This document shows positions 17,998 through 27,573 of a DNA stretch of 64,000 nucleotides, in pieces. The notes beneath the pieces were generated by a model. It saw nothing but the letters and a program-made list of their open reading frames with translations. It was not told where the DNA came from and ran no database searches. Position numbers and translations under genes: made by a program. Source of the DNA: Nitrospira sp. (lineage in GTDB: Bacteria > Nitrospirota > Nitrospiria > Nitrospirales > Nitrospiraceae); the NCBI GenBank assembly GCA_005116955.1, contig SWDI01000001.1, positions 479,508 through 543,507 on the forward strand. The letters run 5' to 3'. Position 1 is the first letter of the stretch. Each line of letters starts with the position of its first letter.

Positions 17998-18878
17998 AAT
18001 CGGTCCGCCCCATCATCCTCGTGCACGGGGGCGCCGGCCCCCGAGCCATGACCTCACCGCAAGGCGCCTATCTGCGTGCCGCGCTGCAAGTCGGGTATCA
18101 CTTGTTGGATCAGGGCAGTTCCGCACTCGTTGCCGTCGAACAGACCATTCGCGTGCTTGAGCGCAGCGGACTCTTTAATGCGGGAACAGGAGCGCATCTG
18201 CAACTCGACGGAGTGCGGCGGATGGATGCGTCCATCATGGAAGGGGAGAGCTTGCGCGCCGGTGCAGTGGCCTCGATCAAAGGGATCGTTCATCCGATCA
18301 CTGCCGCCAGCCTCGTGATGGAAGAAACGGATCATGTGTTGCTGGTCGGGCCCATGGCGACGAAGTTCGCCAGGCATTTCAAGATGGAGCGCCAACCGTT
18401 CACGGGCAAGCCGCGCCGGTTTTCCTATGAAACGGCTCTCCTGAAAACCGCACAGAATCGGGATCGGCATGGAACGGTCGGAGCCGTCGCACTCGATCGA
18501 GCTGGAATAATTGCCGCTGGGGCATCGACCGGAGGGATTGATCGCATGCTTCCAGGTCGAGTCGGGGATACGCCGATCATCGGCTGCGGGGTCTATGCGG
18601 ACAATGAAACCGGTGCGGTATCGATGACAGGATTGGGCGAGGGCATCATGCGTTTGGCGATCGCCAAAGAGATTTGTGACCGATTACGACAAGGAAAGAG
18701 TCCAGCGCAGGTGGCGCGAGTTGTCCTCCAGAGGTTGGTGACTAGAATTCAGGGGACTGCCGGCGCGTTGGTCCTTACCCCCCAAAGACGATTCACCATT
18801 GCCCATGTGACGCCCCATATGGCGGCTGGTTGGTGGGATGGGAAGGGAGAGCCGACGGTGAAAGACAGGTTTCGATGA
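17994..18878 (+). CDS. Isoaspartyl peptidase/L-asparaginase (Ntn hydrolase)
   Basis: A 294-residue type-2 asparaginase/isoaspartyl aminopeptidase. The N-terminal 'VHGGAGPRA' is the family signature, and the autocleavage site lies at 'RHGTVGAVALD', with T161 as the likely nucleophile released by self-processing. 'GASTGGIDRMLPGRVGDTPIIG' (only part conserved) and 'SMTGLGEGIMR' match substrate-binding loops. It would degrade isoaspartyl dipeptides or asparagine. TTG 17994 is the start, overlapping the previous stop. The 3' end overlaps the next gene as ATGA. Confidence 0.9.
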   Translation: MKSVRPIILVHGGAGPRAMTSPQGAYLRAALQVGYHLLDQGSSALVAVEQTIRVLERSGLFNAGTGAHLQLDGVRRMDASIMEGESLRAGAVASIKGIVHPITAASLVMEETDHVLLVGPMATKFARHFKMERQPFTGKPRRFSYETALLKTAQNRDRHGTVGAVALDRAGIIAAGASTGGIDRMLPGRVGDTPIIGCGVYADNETGAVSMTGLGEGIMRLAIAKEICDRLRQGKSPAQVARVVLQRLVTRIQGTAGALVLTPQRRFTIAHVTPHMAAGWWDGKGEPTVKDRFR

Positions 18879-19321
18879 GCAAGAGTTTGTTTCACCTTGC
18901 CTTTCCAATTCATGATTTCGAAACGACTCTGAGATTCTATGTGGATGGTCTCGGATGTGCCGTGGGGCGGCGGTCTAAACACGCCATTACGCTTGGTCTG
19001 GCTGGCCATCAGCTCGTCGCACACCTCGCAGCGGAACAACCCTCAAAGCAGCAAGGCATCTACCCGCGCCACTTCGGGCTAGTGTTTCTATCGCAACAGG
19101 ATTGGCAGGCATTGGCGGATCGGGCTAAGGCGAAGGATCTCTCCTTCTACCAACAGCCGCGGGTGCGCTTTTCTGGGACCCGCATTGAGCATCGTACATT
19201 CTTTCTGGAAGACCCGTCACGCAATCTGATTGAATTCAAACATTACACCCATGAATCAGCGATCTTCGGCGAGCAGGAGTACAGTCAAATAGGTGATACC
19301 GGCGGTGATTCAACGGACTGA
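18875..19321 (+). CDS. VOC-family (glyoxalase-like) protein
   Basis: A 148-residue single-copy glyoxalase/bleomycin-resistance-fold protein: 'LFHLAFPIHDFETTLRFYVD' at the start and 'FFLEDPSRNLIEFKHY' near the end, which contains the metal-ligand Glu typical of the fold. His7 and Glu in 'LIEFK' are candidate metal ligands. The substrate cannot be told from sequence. ATG 18875 overlaps the stop of the peptidase gene, so it is part of the same operon. Confidence 0.85.
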   Translation: MSKSLFHLAFPIHDFETTLRFYVDGLGCAVGRRSKHAITLGLAGHQLVAHLAAEQPSKQQGIYPRHFGLVFLSQQDWQALADRAKAKDLSFYQQPRVRFSGTRIEHRTFFLEDPSRNLIEFKHYTHESAIFGEQEYSQIGDTGGDSTD

Positions 19322-19417
19322 TGTGGGTTAAGGGGCGTCCAGGCTGTCCTCTGCTGGAACATTCTTGCGATTTACACTGGTTCTTGTTACTCTTTTTCTA
19401 CTGTTCATGGCAGAGAG

Positions 19418-19648
19418 ATGAATATGTCACAGGTACCAACACCGGCCGTTTCAATCAAGCCAAGCGCCCGTAAGGCGGCGGTGCGCGGTCAGTTGGAGCA
19501 GCTTGGTCTCAAAGTGTCTGATGGACATGATTATCAGCTTGAGGATGCGCTGATGCCCGGCATCACGTCAGTTCAGGCCCGCGAAGCCCTGAAGGCCGTG
19601 TCTGGGTCAATGGCGCAAACAATCGTTGACGAACGTCGGCAAGGCTAG
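19418..19648 (+). CDS. Probable antitoxin partner of the PIN-domain toxin
   Basis: A 76-residue hydrophilic protein starting at ATG 19418. No known DNA-binding domain is obvious. Its position directly before a PIN-domain gene, with stop and start sharing one base (TAGTG at 19646-19650), is the usual arrangement of VapBC-type modules. The C-terminal half ('SVQAREALKAVSGSMAQTIV') would be the toxin-wrapping part by analogy. Function is inferred from context only. Confidence 0.6.
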   Translation: MNMSQVPTPAVSIKPSARKAAVRGQLEQLGLKVSDGHDYQLEDALMPGITSVQAREALKAVSGSMAQTIVDERRQG

Positions 19649-20082
19649 TGCCTGTCTACTACGTCGATACCAGCGCGCTGGTAAAGCGATATCATGTTGA
19701 GCCGGGCTCGCAGCGGGTAGACCAACTGTTCGGGGATCCTACCGCCACATTTCTTGCCGCGAATATCGCACTCACAGAAATCACCTCCGCCCTGGATAGA
19801 AAAGTTCAGGAAAGCCTGCTCACACGCGATGCCCTGAATACGGTACTGGCGGCGATTGCGCGGGATCTGCTCGAAGACTTCTGGCTTATCGAGATAGAAC
19901 GGGCTCACATTTTGCGGAGCCAGGAGTTGATCTTGCGTCATCACCTGAGGGCGCTGGATGCGTTACACCTCTCCGTTCTCTTAAGTTTGCAGGATCTGGC
20001 ACCGGTTTTGGTGTCTGCCGATCAGAAGTTGTTAGAAGCGGCCAAACAGGAGCGGTATGCAGTTCTTGATCCGACGTCATGA
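19648..20082 (+). CDS. PIN-domain ribonuclease, VapC-like toxin
   Basis: A 144-residue PIN-domain protein starting at GTG 19648. The acidic active site is visible: first Asp in 'YYVDTSALVKRY', Glu in 'ALTEITSALDRK', Asp in 'LRALDALHLSVLL' and a further Asp in 'LVSADQKLLEAAK'. VapC toxins cleave tRNA or rRNA in a Mg-dependent way. It overlaps by one base with the proposed antitoxin. No truncation is seen, so the module looks functional. Confidence 0.85.
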   Translation: MPVYYVDTSALVKRYHVEPGSQRVDQLFGDPTATFLAANIALTEITSALDRKVQESLLTRDALNTVLAAIARDLLEDFWLIEIERAHILRSQELILRHHLRALDALHLSVLLSLQDLAPVLVSADQKLLEAAKQERYAVLDPTS

Positions 20083-20182
20083 CGACAAACGATACCTTAT
20101 AAGTCAGCTATCTTCGGCCAGTAGGATCACGGTCAGGCCGGCAACTCTTCTGAGGGTTCTGAGTAAAGACAGTTCGGTGGTG

Positions 20183-20992
20183 CTACTCATTGGTGACTGT
20201 TGCGAGAGGTGCGGATTGCCGATCGATCCATTTGAGAATACGTTCGTGACGGCGAGTGAGGAACGTGGTTTTTCGCAGGGGATCATATCGACGCGGCGAC
20301 GGCAACATGGCCGCCAGCCAGGCAGCTTCGTCGACGGTCAGGTCATCGGCTGACTTCCCGAAGTGATGACGGGCTGCGGCTTCAGCACCATAGACGCCGT
20401 GCCCCCATTCTGCGACGTTGAGGTACAATTCGAGAATACGCATTTTCGTCAGATGCTGCTCAAGTGAACGCGTAATCAGTGCTTCCCGTGCTTTCCGAAA
20501 CAGGGACCGTTCGGATGACAAATAGAGGTTTTTGGCCAGCTGCTGCGTAATCGTGCTTCCCCCACGCTTGAGCTCGCCTGCTTCGAGATTGTATTTCGCG
20601 GCCTCTTTAATTCCCTCCCAGTCGAATCCTTCGTGAGTGAAAAACGACGCATCTTCAGCTGCCACAACTGCATGGCGAAGATGAGGAGAGATACGTGAGA
20701 GCGGCATCCACATCCACTGTCGTGGGGTAGCACGGCCTTGTTGCTTCGCCTGAGTCTGCCGATGGTCCATAAGCGCCGTCGAGGTCGGGTTGGTCCTTGC
20801 CAGGAGGTCTGTGTCGGGAAGCGTGATCAGCCAGCTCATGGCCAGGAGGCCCAACGGAAGTCCGATGAGTGCAGTGCTCCAGAGGAGGACCCGAGTCACT
20901 CTGCGTCGGCCGGTTGACTTGGGAGGAGGAGGATCGTATGTGTAGTGACGCAGAAAGGTCGGACTGTGATCGGTCTTCTGTCTTGAATCCAT
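20183..20992 (-). CDS. mtgA: Monofunctional peptidoglycan glycosyltransferase
   Basis: A 269-residue GT51 protein. After a proline-rich cytoplasmic start comes one transmembrane segment (about 31-52), then the glycosyltransferase domain with catalytic Glu in 'VVAAEDASFFTHEGFDW', 'RGGSTITQQLAKNLYLS', 'KARE' and 'ILELYLNVAEWGHGVYG'. It polymerises lipid II into glycan strands and lacks a transpeptidase domain. It is transcribed divergently from engB, with only 16 bases between the two starts. Confidence 0.93.
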   Translation of the reverse strand: MDSRQKTDHSPTFLRHYTYDPPPPKSTGRRRVTRVLLWSTALIGLPLGLLAMSWLITLPDTDLLARTNPTSTALMDHRQTQAKQQGRATPRQWMWMPLSRISPHLRHAVVAAEDASFFTHEGFDWEGIKEAAKYNLEAGELKRGGSTITQQLAKNLYLSSERSLFRKAREALITRSLEQHLTKMRILELYLNVAEWGHGVYGAEAAARHHFGKSADDLTVDEAAWLAAMLPSPRRYDPLRKTTFLTRRHERILKWIDRQSAPLATVTNE

Positions 20993-21008
20993 TGATCAGC
21001 CTAACGCC

Positions 21009-21629
21009 ATGAAAATCTTCGCCGCTGAGTTTATCAAAAGTTGTATGTCTCCAGAACAGTTTCCTTCCGGCACTCTCCACGAGGTAGCCTTTGTGGGGCG
21101 CTCCAATGTGGGCAAATCGTCGTTGATCAATTCGTTGCTCAATCGTCGAGATCTGGCAAAAATCAGCCGAACGCCAGGCAAGACGAGAGCCGTGAATGTG
21201 TTTCTCGTCTCGACCTCCGATCCGGATCTTTCGCAATTCCATCTCGTGGACCTGCCCGGCTATGGATTCGCCAAAGTGTCGAAATCGGTCCGCACCCAGT
21301 GGGGACCGCTGATGGAAGACTATCTTGTCGACCGAGCCTCGCTGCTCACCGTCGTGATGTTGGTGGACAGCCGAGTTGCAACCGACCAGGATTCTCAGAC
21401 TCTCGCGTGGCTGCGTTCGATCCACCGGAACCCCCTCATCGTTGCGACCAAGGTCGACAAGTTGAAGCCTGGCGAACGGGTTCGTACGCTCAAGCAGACC
21501 CATCGGGTCTTAGGACTCGCTGAGGGGGAGATGTTGATTCCGTATTCATCGATAACCGGGGATGGCCGGAATCAGGTGTGGAGAGCCATTCGCGACGTGG
21601 CCGGCAGCCTTCGTACGGACCCCGCCTGA
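21009..21629 (+). CDS. engB: Ribosome-biogenesis GTP-binding protein EngB/YsxC
   Basis: A 206-residue GTPase. G1/P-loop 'GRSNVGKSS' (30-38), G2 Thr in 'SRTPGKTRAVN', G3 'DLPGYG' and G4 'TKVDK' are all present, in the order and spacing of the EngB family, which acts in 50S ribosome assembly. The N-terminus 'MKIFAAEFIKSCMSPEQFP' is typical. No defect is seen. Confidence 0.95.
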   Translation: MKIFAAEFIKSCMSPEQFPSGTLHEVAFVGRSNVGKSSLINSLLNRRDLAKISRTPGKTRAVNVFLVSTSDPDLSQFHLVDLPGYGFAKVSKSVRTQWGPLMEDYLVDRASLLTVVMLVDSRVATDQDSQTLAWLRSIHRNPLIVATKVDKLKPGERVRTLKQTHRVLGLAEGEMLIPYSSITGDGRNQVWRAIRDVAGSLRTDPA

Positions 21630-21656
21630 CCTCGGTTTAGGTACAGAGGGTCAGAG

Positions 21657-22640
21657 CTATCGGTGCGCTGTGCTCGTCTCGTGCTGGAATTTGATCTCGA
21701 TGTAGGCTTTGTTTTTGAGTTCCACCAGCCAAGACTGATACATGTCTTCGCTCTTCCGCTGATAGACCAGCTCCTGAACTTCTCGCCGGACTTCCTCGAA
21801 TGGGCGAAACTGTTTCGGCTTTCTGTCATCCATACGGATAATCTGGATTCCCTCAGGGCTCTCGATGATATCGGAGATCCCTCCAGGCACTAAGTGAGCG
21901 ACGGCTTGCTCGATTGTCGGGATGAGTTCCCCCTGACGGACTAATCCTAATCGTCCACCCTGCAAGGCGTTGGCACCGTCGGAGTCGCGCATGGCGACAT
22001 CTTCAAATTTTTCACCTCGTTTCAAGTCGTCCATGACTCGGCGGGCCTTGGTCAAGGCCTCGGCCAATCCATCGGAGGAGCGCGGTTGAATGAGGATCTG
22101 GCTCAGCTGGTACTCTTCGGGAAGAGCGAACCGATCGCGATGCTCCTGGTAGAACCGCTTCAGCTCGGAGTCTCCGACGGTAATGTTGCCGCGAATATGC
22201 TGGTCGATGACTCGCATGAGGAGGAGCTGGTCACGAACGGTCTGTACGTCATTTGGATTGGTGATGCTGAGGGGACTGCCTTGTCGCTTCATCTGTTCAA
22301 GGGCTTGCTTCACTTCCAGATCAGAAACTTGAACTTTTTGAGCCTTGGCTTCCTGCAGTTGCAAGCGCCGCTCAATGAGCTTCGTCAAGGCCATGTACTC
22401 CGCTGTTTTCAGCCGCTGGGCCAGATCGCTTCCCTGGTGTTCGCGAGAAAGCCGTTGTTGCTCCGTTTCAAATTCACGCGTCATATCTGACAACATGATC
22501 AATTCAGAATTGACGATCGCGACAATGCGATCTTGTAGCCGGGCTTCGGAAAAGGCCGGGGGCCATATCGAGATCATCAACAGGGCGAGTGGGAACACAC
22601 GTGAAGCCAGCCACTCTGAATCGATCGGTATCTGTCTCAT
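21657..22640 (-). CDS. SurA-like periplasmic peptidyl-prolyl isomerase/chaperone
   Basis: A 327-residue secreted chaperone. The chosen start (ATG 22640) gives a good signal peptide (hydrophobic 'VFPLALLMISIWPPAFSEA'); the frame continues to 22676 without better features. A SurA N-terminal-like region ('IVAIVNSELIMLSDM') is followed by one parvulin domain (about 175-275: 'LSQILIQPRS', 'FEDVAMRDSDGANALQGGRLG', 'IIRMDDRK'). SurA proteins escort outer-membrane proteins across the periplasm; this one has a single parvulin repeat rather than two. It is the last gene of the rfaE2-mfd-ppiC-surA run. Confidence 0.88.
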   Translation of the reverse strand: MRQIPIDSEWLASRVFPLALLMISIWPPAFSEARLQDRIVAIVNSELIMLSDMTREFETEQQRLSREHQGSDLAQRLKTAEYMALTKLIERRLQLQEAKAQKVQVSDLEVKQALEQMKRQGSPLSITNPNDVQTVRDQLLLMRVIDQHIRGNITVGDSELKRFYQEHRDRFALPEEYQLSQILIQPRSSDGLAEALTKARRVMDDLKRGEKFEDVAMRDSDGANALQGGRLGLVRQGELIPTIEQAVAHLVPGGISDIIESPEGIQIIRMDDRKPKQFRPFEEVRREVQELVYQRKSEDMYQSWLVELKNKAYIEIKFQHETSTAHR

Positions 22641-22718
22641 GATGCGTTCATCTCGGGGTAGAGAGCTCTGATGCACGATTCTACACGAAGCAGCGGGTTC
22701 GTGGAAACCGAGTGGAGG

Positions 22719-23651
22719 TTAACGTTTTCCGGTGTCCTCAGTGATATAGCGGGAGGCTTCGGCGAAGCGAACTGCGGCATTGGCCCGAATGTCGGCGATG
22801 ACTTCTTCGAATTGTTTGCGGCGCTTATCGGACAATAATTCTTGTCGGAGTCGTTCCTGCTTCGCTAAATCGGCTTGAATAACGGCCTCGTCAAGCGGGG
22901 TCAACATGACGAGGTAGTAGCCCTGGTCTGTCTTAATCGGCGCACTGACGATCCCGAGTTTGAGGGTGTGGAGGACCACGTCGACTTCGGGGAGGACTAG
23001 ACCTTTTCGATAGGGTCCGAGCTCGCCGCCCTTGGATCTCGTCTTTTCGTCGATCGAGTAGCGCTGCGCAAACTTGGCAAAATTACCGCCTCGATTCATC
23101 TGTGCTTCAAGGTCTTTGGCGGCATATACATTGGGGAGAAGCATCACCGAGACATTGGCCTTCAAGGGATCCAACAGTTGGCTGGCGTGTTTTTCGTAGT
23201 AGGCGTCGAGTTCGGCCTGGGTGAGCTCGACCTTCGATTGGAGCTTGTCTTTCAATAGCTCGTCGAGAACCAACTGCTCTTTATACCGTTGTGTCTTGTC
23301 TCGAATCGTATCGTCTTGATCAAGCCCCCGGCGGCGAGCTTCCTGCATCAACAGCTCTCGGGTGATAAGTTCATCCAGGAACCGTTGCTTACCCCCCTCC
23401 TTCTCGTAGCGGGAGCGTGTGGCCTTGGAGAGCTCGCCCCAGCGTAGATCGAATTCAGCTTGGGTGATGGCGCGCCCATTCACCAGGGCAACAACCGGTT
23501 CTTCCTGTCGCTCGGCACACCCCACCATCACCGGCCCCAAACCGGCTAAGAGGCTGGCAAACAGCCCAGGGAGACAATACGTCCTACAGAAGATTAGCAA
23601 CCGGAAGGGCATCATAGGTCGAGGTACATGTGGATCTCGATTACGAGACAT
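22719..23651 (-). CDS. PpiC/SurA-type peptidyl-prolyl isomerase, probable lipoprotein
   Basis: A 310-residue protein with a hydrophobic N-terminal segment ending in 'GPVMVGCAE', an acceptable lipobox that suggests membrane anchoring. The SurA-N-like part 'PVVALVNGRAITQAEFDLRW' is followed by a helical chaperone region and a parvulin domain ('NVSVMLLPNVYAAKDLEAQM', 'KGGELGPYRKG', 'YLVMLTPLDE'). ATG 23651 is chosen because agaggga lies 5 bases before it; this makes an 11-base overlap with the end of mfd. The frame is open to 23759, but that part lies inside mfd. It probably works with the next gene in outer-membrane protein folding. Confidence 0.85.
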   Translation of the reverse strand: MSRNRDPHVPRPMMPFRLLIFCRTYCLPGLFASLLAGLGPVMVGCAERQEEPVVALVNGRAITQAEFDLRWGELSKATRSRYEKEGGKQRFLDELITRELLMQEARRRGLDQDDTIRDKTQRYKEQLVLDELLKDKLQSKVELTQAELDAYYEKHASQLLDPLKANVSVMLLPNVYAAKDLEAQMNRGGNFAKFAQRYSIDEKTRSKGGELGPYRKGLVLPEVDVVLHTLKLGIVSAPIKTDQGYYLVMLTPLDEAVIQADLAKQERLRQELLSDKRRKQFEEVIADIRANAAVRFAEASRYITEDTGKR

Positions 23652-26600
23652 TCGTATCCCTCTGGATGGTCTTGGTATCACAGAGATTGAGGCTTTGCAA
23701 GATTGCGTTGAGTTCCGAAAAAAGCGAGGGCCAGTCGCTCTGACGCATCTGGATCTCAAAAGCGAGGGGGCTCAGGAACCGCAGCCGCTTCTTCAGCTGG
23801 TCCATCAAACGGTGGACGGAGTGCTCAGGGATGACGGCCTTCGGGTGAAACACAACTTTGGTCGTCTGGTCGTGTACCTCGATCGAGGCCAGGCGAAGGC
23901 GTTTGGCGTGGGTCCGGAGTTGCATGACTTCAAGCAGTCGTTCGACTGGTTCCGGAGGGGGACCATAACGGTCCTGAATTTCCCCATGCAGCAGGGCCAG
24001 CTCACCAATTTGACCACAAGCGGTCAGCCGTTTATAGAGGGACAAGCGGTGGTGCGGGTCGGTGACATAGTGCTCCGGAATAAACGCTGAAACCGGGAAC
24101 TGCAGCGTCGGGTCAGGGTCCTCCTCGATCATATGTCCCTTCAACCGCTGAACAGCCTGCTCTACCATTTGCATGTAGAGATCCAACCCGATCGCGGCGA
24201 TATGACCAGACTGCTGCTTGCCCAGAAGGTTGCCGGCTCCTCGGATCTCCATGTCTGCCGCAGCGATACGGAACCCGGATCCAAGCTCCGTGAACTGTTG
24301 AATCGCGATCAATCGCTTCTGGGCATCGCCGGTCAGTGTCCCTTCATCGGGAATGAGGAAGTAGGCGTAGGCTTGCTCTCCACCCCGCCCGACTCGTCCG
24401 CGTAACTGGTACAACTGTGCGAGGCCGAACAGATCAGCTCGATTGACGATAATGGTGTTGGCGCTGGGGACATCGAGTCCGGACTGAATGATGGCCGACG
24501 CGATTAGGACATCCGCCTCGCGCTTCACAAATTTCAGCATCACCGCTTCCAGCGGCCTCGCATCCATCTGGCCGTGGGCCATGACCATCCGGGCCTCGGG
24601 AACCAATTGGTGCAGCCACGCTCCGATCCGTTCCATGGTTTCGACCCGATTGTGGACGAAATAGATCTGTCCTCCACGCCCGAGTTCCCGCAAGATAGCG
24701 TCTCGTACGGCCTTCTCGCTGAACCGGACCACCTCCGTCTTAATCGCCAATCGTCCGGCCGGTGGGGTATCGATGATCGAGAGATCTCGCACGCTCGACA
24801 TCGCCATTTGGAGGGTGCGCGGAATGGGGGTGGCGGTTAACGTCAGCACGTCGATCTGGGTGCGAAGTTGCTTCAGCCGCTCCTTATGTTTGACGCCGAA
24901 CCATTGCTCTTCGTCGATGATCACGAGGCCGAGTTGCCGGAACACCACGTCTTTCTGCAGCAGACGGTGAGTGCCGATCACGACATCGACGGTTCCCGCG
25001 CCGACATCCTTCAGGGTCGCCTTCGTCTCCTTGGACGACTGAAACCGTGAGAGCAGCGCGACGCGCATTGGAAAGGGCGCGAATCGTTCTGAAAAGTTCT
25101 CATAGTGTTGATGGGCCAGGAGCGTCGTGGGAACCAGCACTGCCACTTGGCGGTCATGTTCCACAGCCTTGAAGGCTGCGCGCATGGCGACTTCGGTCTT
25201 TCCGTAACCGACGTCCCCGCAGACCAGTCGATCCATGGGCTTGGTCGACTCCATGTCGCGGCCGATGTCCCCGATGGCCCTGAGCTGATCCGCTGTTTCT
25301 TCGTACTCAAAGGCGGCTTCGAATTCGTGGTACAGGGTCGTGGTCGTGCCATACGCATTTCGTTTCACCAGTTCGCGGCTTGCGTAGAGATCGATCAATT
25401 CTTGGGCCATTTCCTCGATATTTTTCTTCACCCGCGCTGTGGTCTTGGCCCAACTGGTCCCGCCCAGGCGATCCAGTCGAGGGACATGGCCTTCGGCCCC
25501 GCCGTACCGTTGCACCTGATTCAATCGGTCGAGCGGAACATAGAGGGTGTCTCCACCGGAGAACTCAAGAATCAGGAAGTCACTCTCAAAATCCTGGACC
25601 GATAGGCGCTTGAGTCCTCGATATTTGGCGATGCCGTGCTGAACGTGTACGACGTAGTCGCCCACGTTCAGATCCTCCAGCGAAGAGAGGAAGGTTGCGG
25701 TTCTGCTTTTCGGCTGTGGCTTATGGCGGGCGCCCTTCGCGAAGAGCTCTTCTTCCGTCAAGAGCGCGAGCCGAAGGTCTCCCGAGAGAAACCCCGCAGA
25801 CAGATCGCCGTGCAGCACATAAAACGGTTGCTTTCCGGTTCTCTGGCTGGACCAGGCCGTCGGGTTCCACGGGTCGGCAGGTAAATCGTGCTCTCGGAGT
25901 AAGGCGAGCAAGCGGTCGACTTGCCCGCGGCTTCGCGCGACCAAGACGACACGATGTTCGTTCCGAAGCCCTTCTAACAGGCTCAGGGTCTGGCTGAAGG
26001 CGGTACCCCTGATCCCGAGTCCAATGGTGCCTGGCGCTTGGGCGGAAAACGAAAACGTTTGATCCCAGGTCGAGTCCGGCGCTGCTAGAGGCTCAAGAGC
26101 CAACATGGGCCAGGGCGCGATCCGCTGCTGGATGCCCTCCCAGGTGAGAAAGAGTCGTTCGGGCGAGGGATACGGCTGGGTGGCATCCCGGTCGACATGA
26201 CGGAGATATCCGTCGTCGATCTTCTCCCAGGCAGTCTCGCAGGCTTTTCTCAGTGCATCCGGTTGATCGAGCGCGAGGAAAGGAACCGCTGTGAGATAGT
26301 CGAACAGTGTGTCCATGGAATCGTACAAGTCAGGGCTTCGCCACTCAGCATCCGCTTGGATCGGTACGATCGCCTCCGGCGCATGTGGAGGCCGAACGAA
26401 TTCTCGTGCAGGCAACACCCAGCCCTCGTTCAATTTTGCGATGGAGGTCTGGGTCGAGGAGTCGAACAAACGAATGGATTCGACATGATCTCCGAGAAAC
26501 TCCACGCGGACCGGATTAACGTATGCGGTCGAGAAGACATCAATGATGCCGCCACGGACGCTGAATTCTCCAGGAATTTCCACGACGGACACTCGTCGGT

Positions 26601-27087
26601 ATCCCAGGCGAAGGAGGTTGGTGATCAGCGATTCCCGTTCGAAGGCGGCACCCGTTTGGAAGTGAAAGATTGCCTGCTCGAATGTCGAGCGTGGAATCAC
26701 ACGATGCATGGCAGCGGCGACGGAGGTGACGAGAATGGTGGGTGGATTGATAAGCAGGCGATGGAGTGTCGTCATCCGGTGTGCAATCAACCCGACATGC
26801 GGCGCCGTCGCTTCATAGGGAAGCGTTTCCCATTCCGGGAACCAGGCGAGGTCCTCGACCGGACGACCCATGAGTCCATAGAAGAAGCACAAGTCATTGA
26901 ACATTCGTTCGGCGGACTCGTCGCTCGCGGTCACAACGACCCATGGGCTGCCACGATGGAGTAGCGTCAGGGCGCAGGCTGATGTCGGTCCGTGCGCTCC
27001 GAGAAGGCAGACACGTGCCTTCTCGTGGTCGAGTGCCAAACGAAGCGGAGCAAGCCAGGCTGTAGGTTGGACGGTGGCTTCAGACAC
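23641..27087 (-). CDS. mfd: Transcription-repair coupling factor Mfd
   Basis: A 1148-residue ATP-dependent translocase that removes stalled RNA polymerase and recruits UvrA. The N-terminal UvrB-homology region ('GAHGPTSACAL', 'FPEWETLPYEA') is followed by the RNA polymerase-interaction domain ('EDLNVGDYVVHVQHGIAKYRGL'), the RecG-like helicase core with Walker A 'CGDVGYGKTEVAMRAAFKA' and DExx-type box 'IIDEEQWFGVKHKE', the TRG motif region and the C-terminal TRCF domain. Length matches the family. It lies 3 bases after rfaE2 and overlaps the downstream isomerase gene. Confidence 0.97.
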   Translation of the reverse strand: MSEATVQPTAWLAPLRLALDHEKARVCLLGAHGPTSACALTLLHRGSPWVVVTASDESAERMFNDLCFFYGLMGRPVEDLAWFPEWETLPYEATAPHVGLIAHRMTTLHRLLINPPTILVTSVAAAMHRVIPRSTFEQAIFHFQTGAAFERESLITNLLRLGYRRVSVVEIPGEFSVRGGIIDVFSTAYVNPVRVEFLGDHVESIRLFDSSTQTSIAKLNEGWVLPAREFVRPPHAPEAIVPIQADAEWRSPDLYDSMDTLFDYLTAVPFLALDQPDALRKACETAWEKIDDGYLRHVDRDATQPYPSPERLFLTWEGIQQRIAPWPMLALEPLAAPDSTWDQTFSFSAQAPGTIGLGIRGTAFSQTLSLLEGLRNEHRVVLVARSRGQVDRLLALLREHDLPADPWNPTAWSSQRTGKQPFYVLHGDLSAGFLSGDLRLALLTEEELFAKGARHKPQPKSRTATFLSSLEDLNVGDYVVHVQHGIAKYRGLKRLSVQDFESDFLILEFSGGDTLYVPLDRLNQVQRYGGAEGHVPRLDRLGGTSWAKTTARVKKNIEEMAQELIDLYASRELVKRNAYGTTTTLYHEFEAAFEYEETADQLRAIGDIGRDMESTKPMDRLVCGDVGYGKTEVAMRAAFKAVEHDRQVAVLVPTTLLAHQHYENFSERFAPFPMRVALLSRFQSSKETKATLKDVGAGTVDVVIGTHRLLQKDVVFRQLGLVIIDEEQWFGVKHKERLKQLRTQIDVLTLTATPIPRTLQMAMSSVRDLSIIDTPPAGRLAIKTEVVRFSEKAVRDAILRELGRGGQIYFVHNRVETMERIGAWLHQLVPEARMVMAHGQMDARPLEAVMLKFVKREADVLIASAIIQSGLDVPSANTIIVNRADLFGLAQLYQLRGRVGRGGEQAYAYFLIPDEGTLTGDAQKRLIAIQQFTELGSGFRIAAADMEIRGAGNLLGKQQSGHIAAIGLDLYMQMVEQAVQRLKGHMIEEDPDPTLQFPVSAFIPEHYVTDPHHRLSLYKRLTACGQIGELALLHGEIQDRYGPPPEPVERLLEVMQLRTHAKRLRLASIEVHDQTTKVVFHPKAVIPEHSVHRLMDQLKKRLRFLSPLAFEIQMRQSDWPSLFSELNAILQSLNLCDTKTIQRDTNVS

Positions 27088-27090
27088 GTA

Positions 27091-27573
27091 TCACGTCGCG
27101 GTTGACCGTATGCGTTGAAGAAGACCGGTGGTGGAGAGACCGGGAACCAGCGGGATCGTCTTGACGACACCTCCACGAGCTTCAACCAATTCGCGGCCGA
27201 TGATCTGGTCAATCATCCAATCCCCTCCCTTGACCAGGACATCCGGTTGGACGGCCGCGATAAGCTGGCGAGGGTCAGATTCGTCAAAAATGACTACGAA
27301 ATCCACACAGCCTAAGGCTGCCAGCACCTCAGCCCGTTGTGCCTCCGGCACGATCGGTCGGTCGGGTGCCTTGTCCAGCGTACGAACCGAGACATCACTA
27401 TTAACCCCGACGACCAGGATATCGCCCAGTGCCTTGGTCGCCTGTAGATACCGGGTATGCCCGATGTGCATCAGGTCGAAACAGCCGTTTGTGAACACGA
27501 TCCGTTTTCCCTTTGTCCGTTCACCGGAAAGCACGGAGAGGAGTTGATTGCGAGACACTACTTTGGTGACCAT
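27091..27573 (-). CDS. rfaE2: D-glycero-beta-D-manno-heptose 1-phosphate adenylyltransferase
   Basis: A 160-residue cytidylyltransferase-fold enzyme, the stand-alone counterpart of the HldE C-terminal domain. It has 'FTNGCFDLMHIGHTRYL' with the HxGH nucleotide-binding motif and the family motif 'VLVKGGDW'. It makes ADP-heptose for the lipopolysaccharide inner core. gmhA, an earlier step of the same pathway, lies at 32680-33258; the kinase (HldE-N) and phosphatase (GmhB) are not in this window. It is the first gene of a four-gene minus-strand run. Confidence 0.93.
   Translation of the reverse strand: MVTKVVSRNQLLSVLSGERTKGKRIVFTNGCFDLMHIGHTRYLQATKALGDILVVGVNSDVSVRTLDKAPDRPIVPEAQRAEVLAALGCVDFVVIFDESDPRQLIAAVQPDVLVKGGDWMIDQIIGRELVEARGGVVKTIPLVPGLSTTGLLQRIRSTAT

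Noticed and set aside
26197-26964. 255-residue plus-strand frame
   Set aside because: Antisense to the well-conserved mfd gene; no protein family features.
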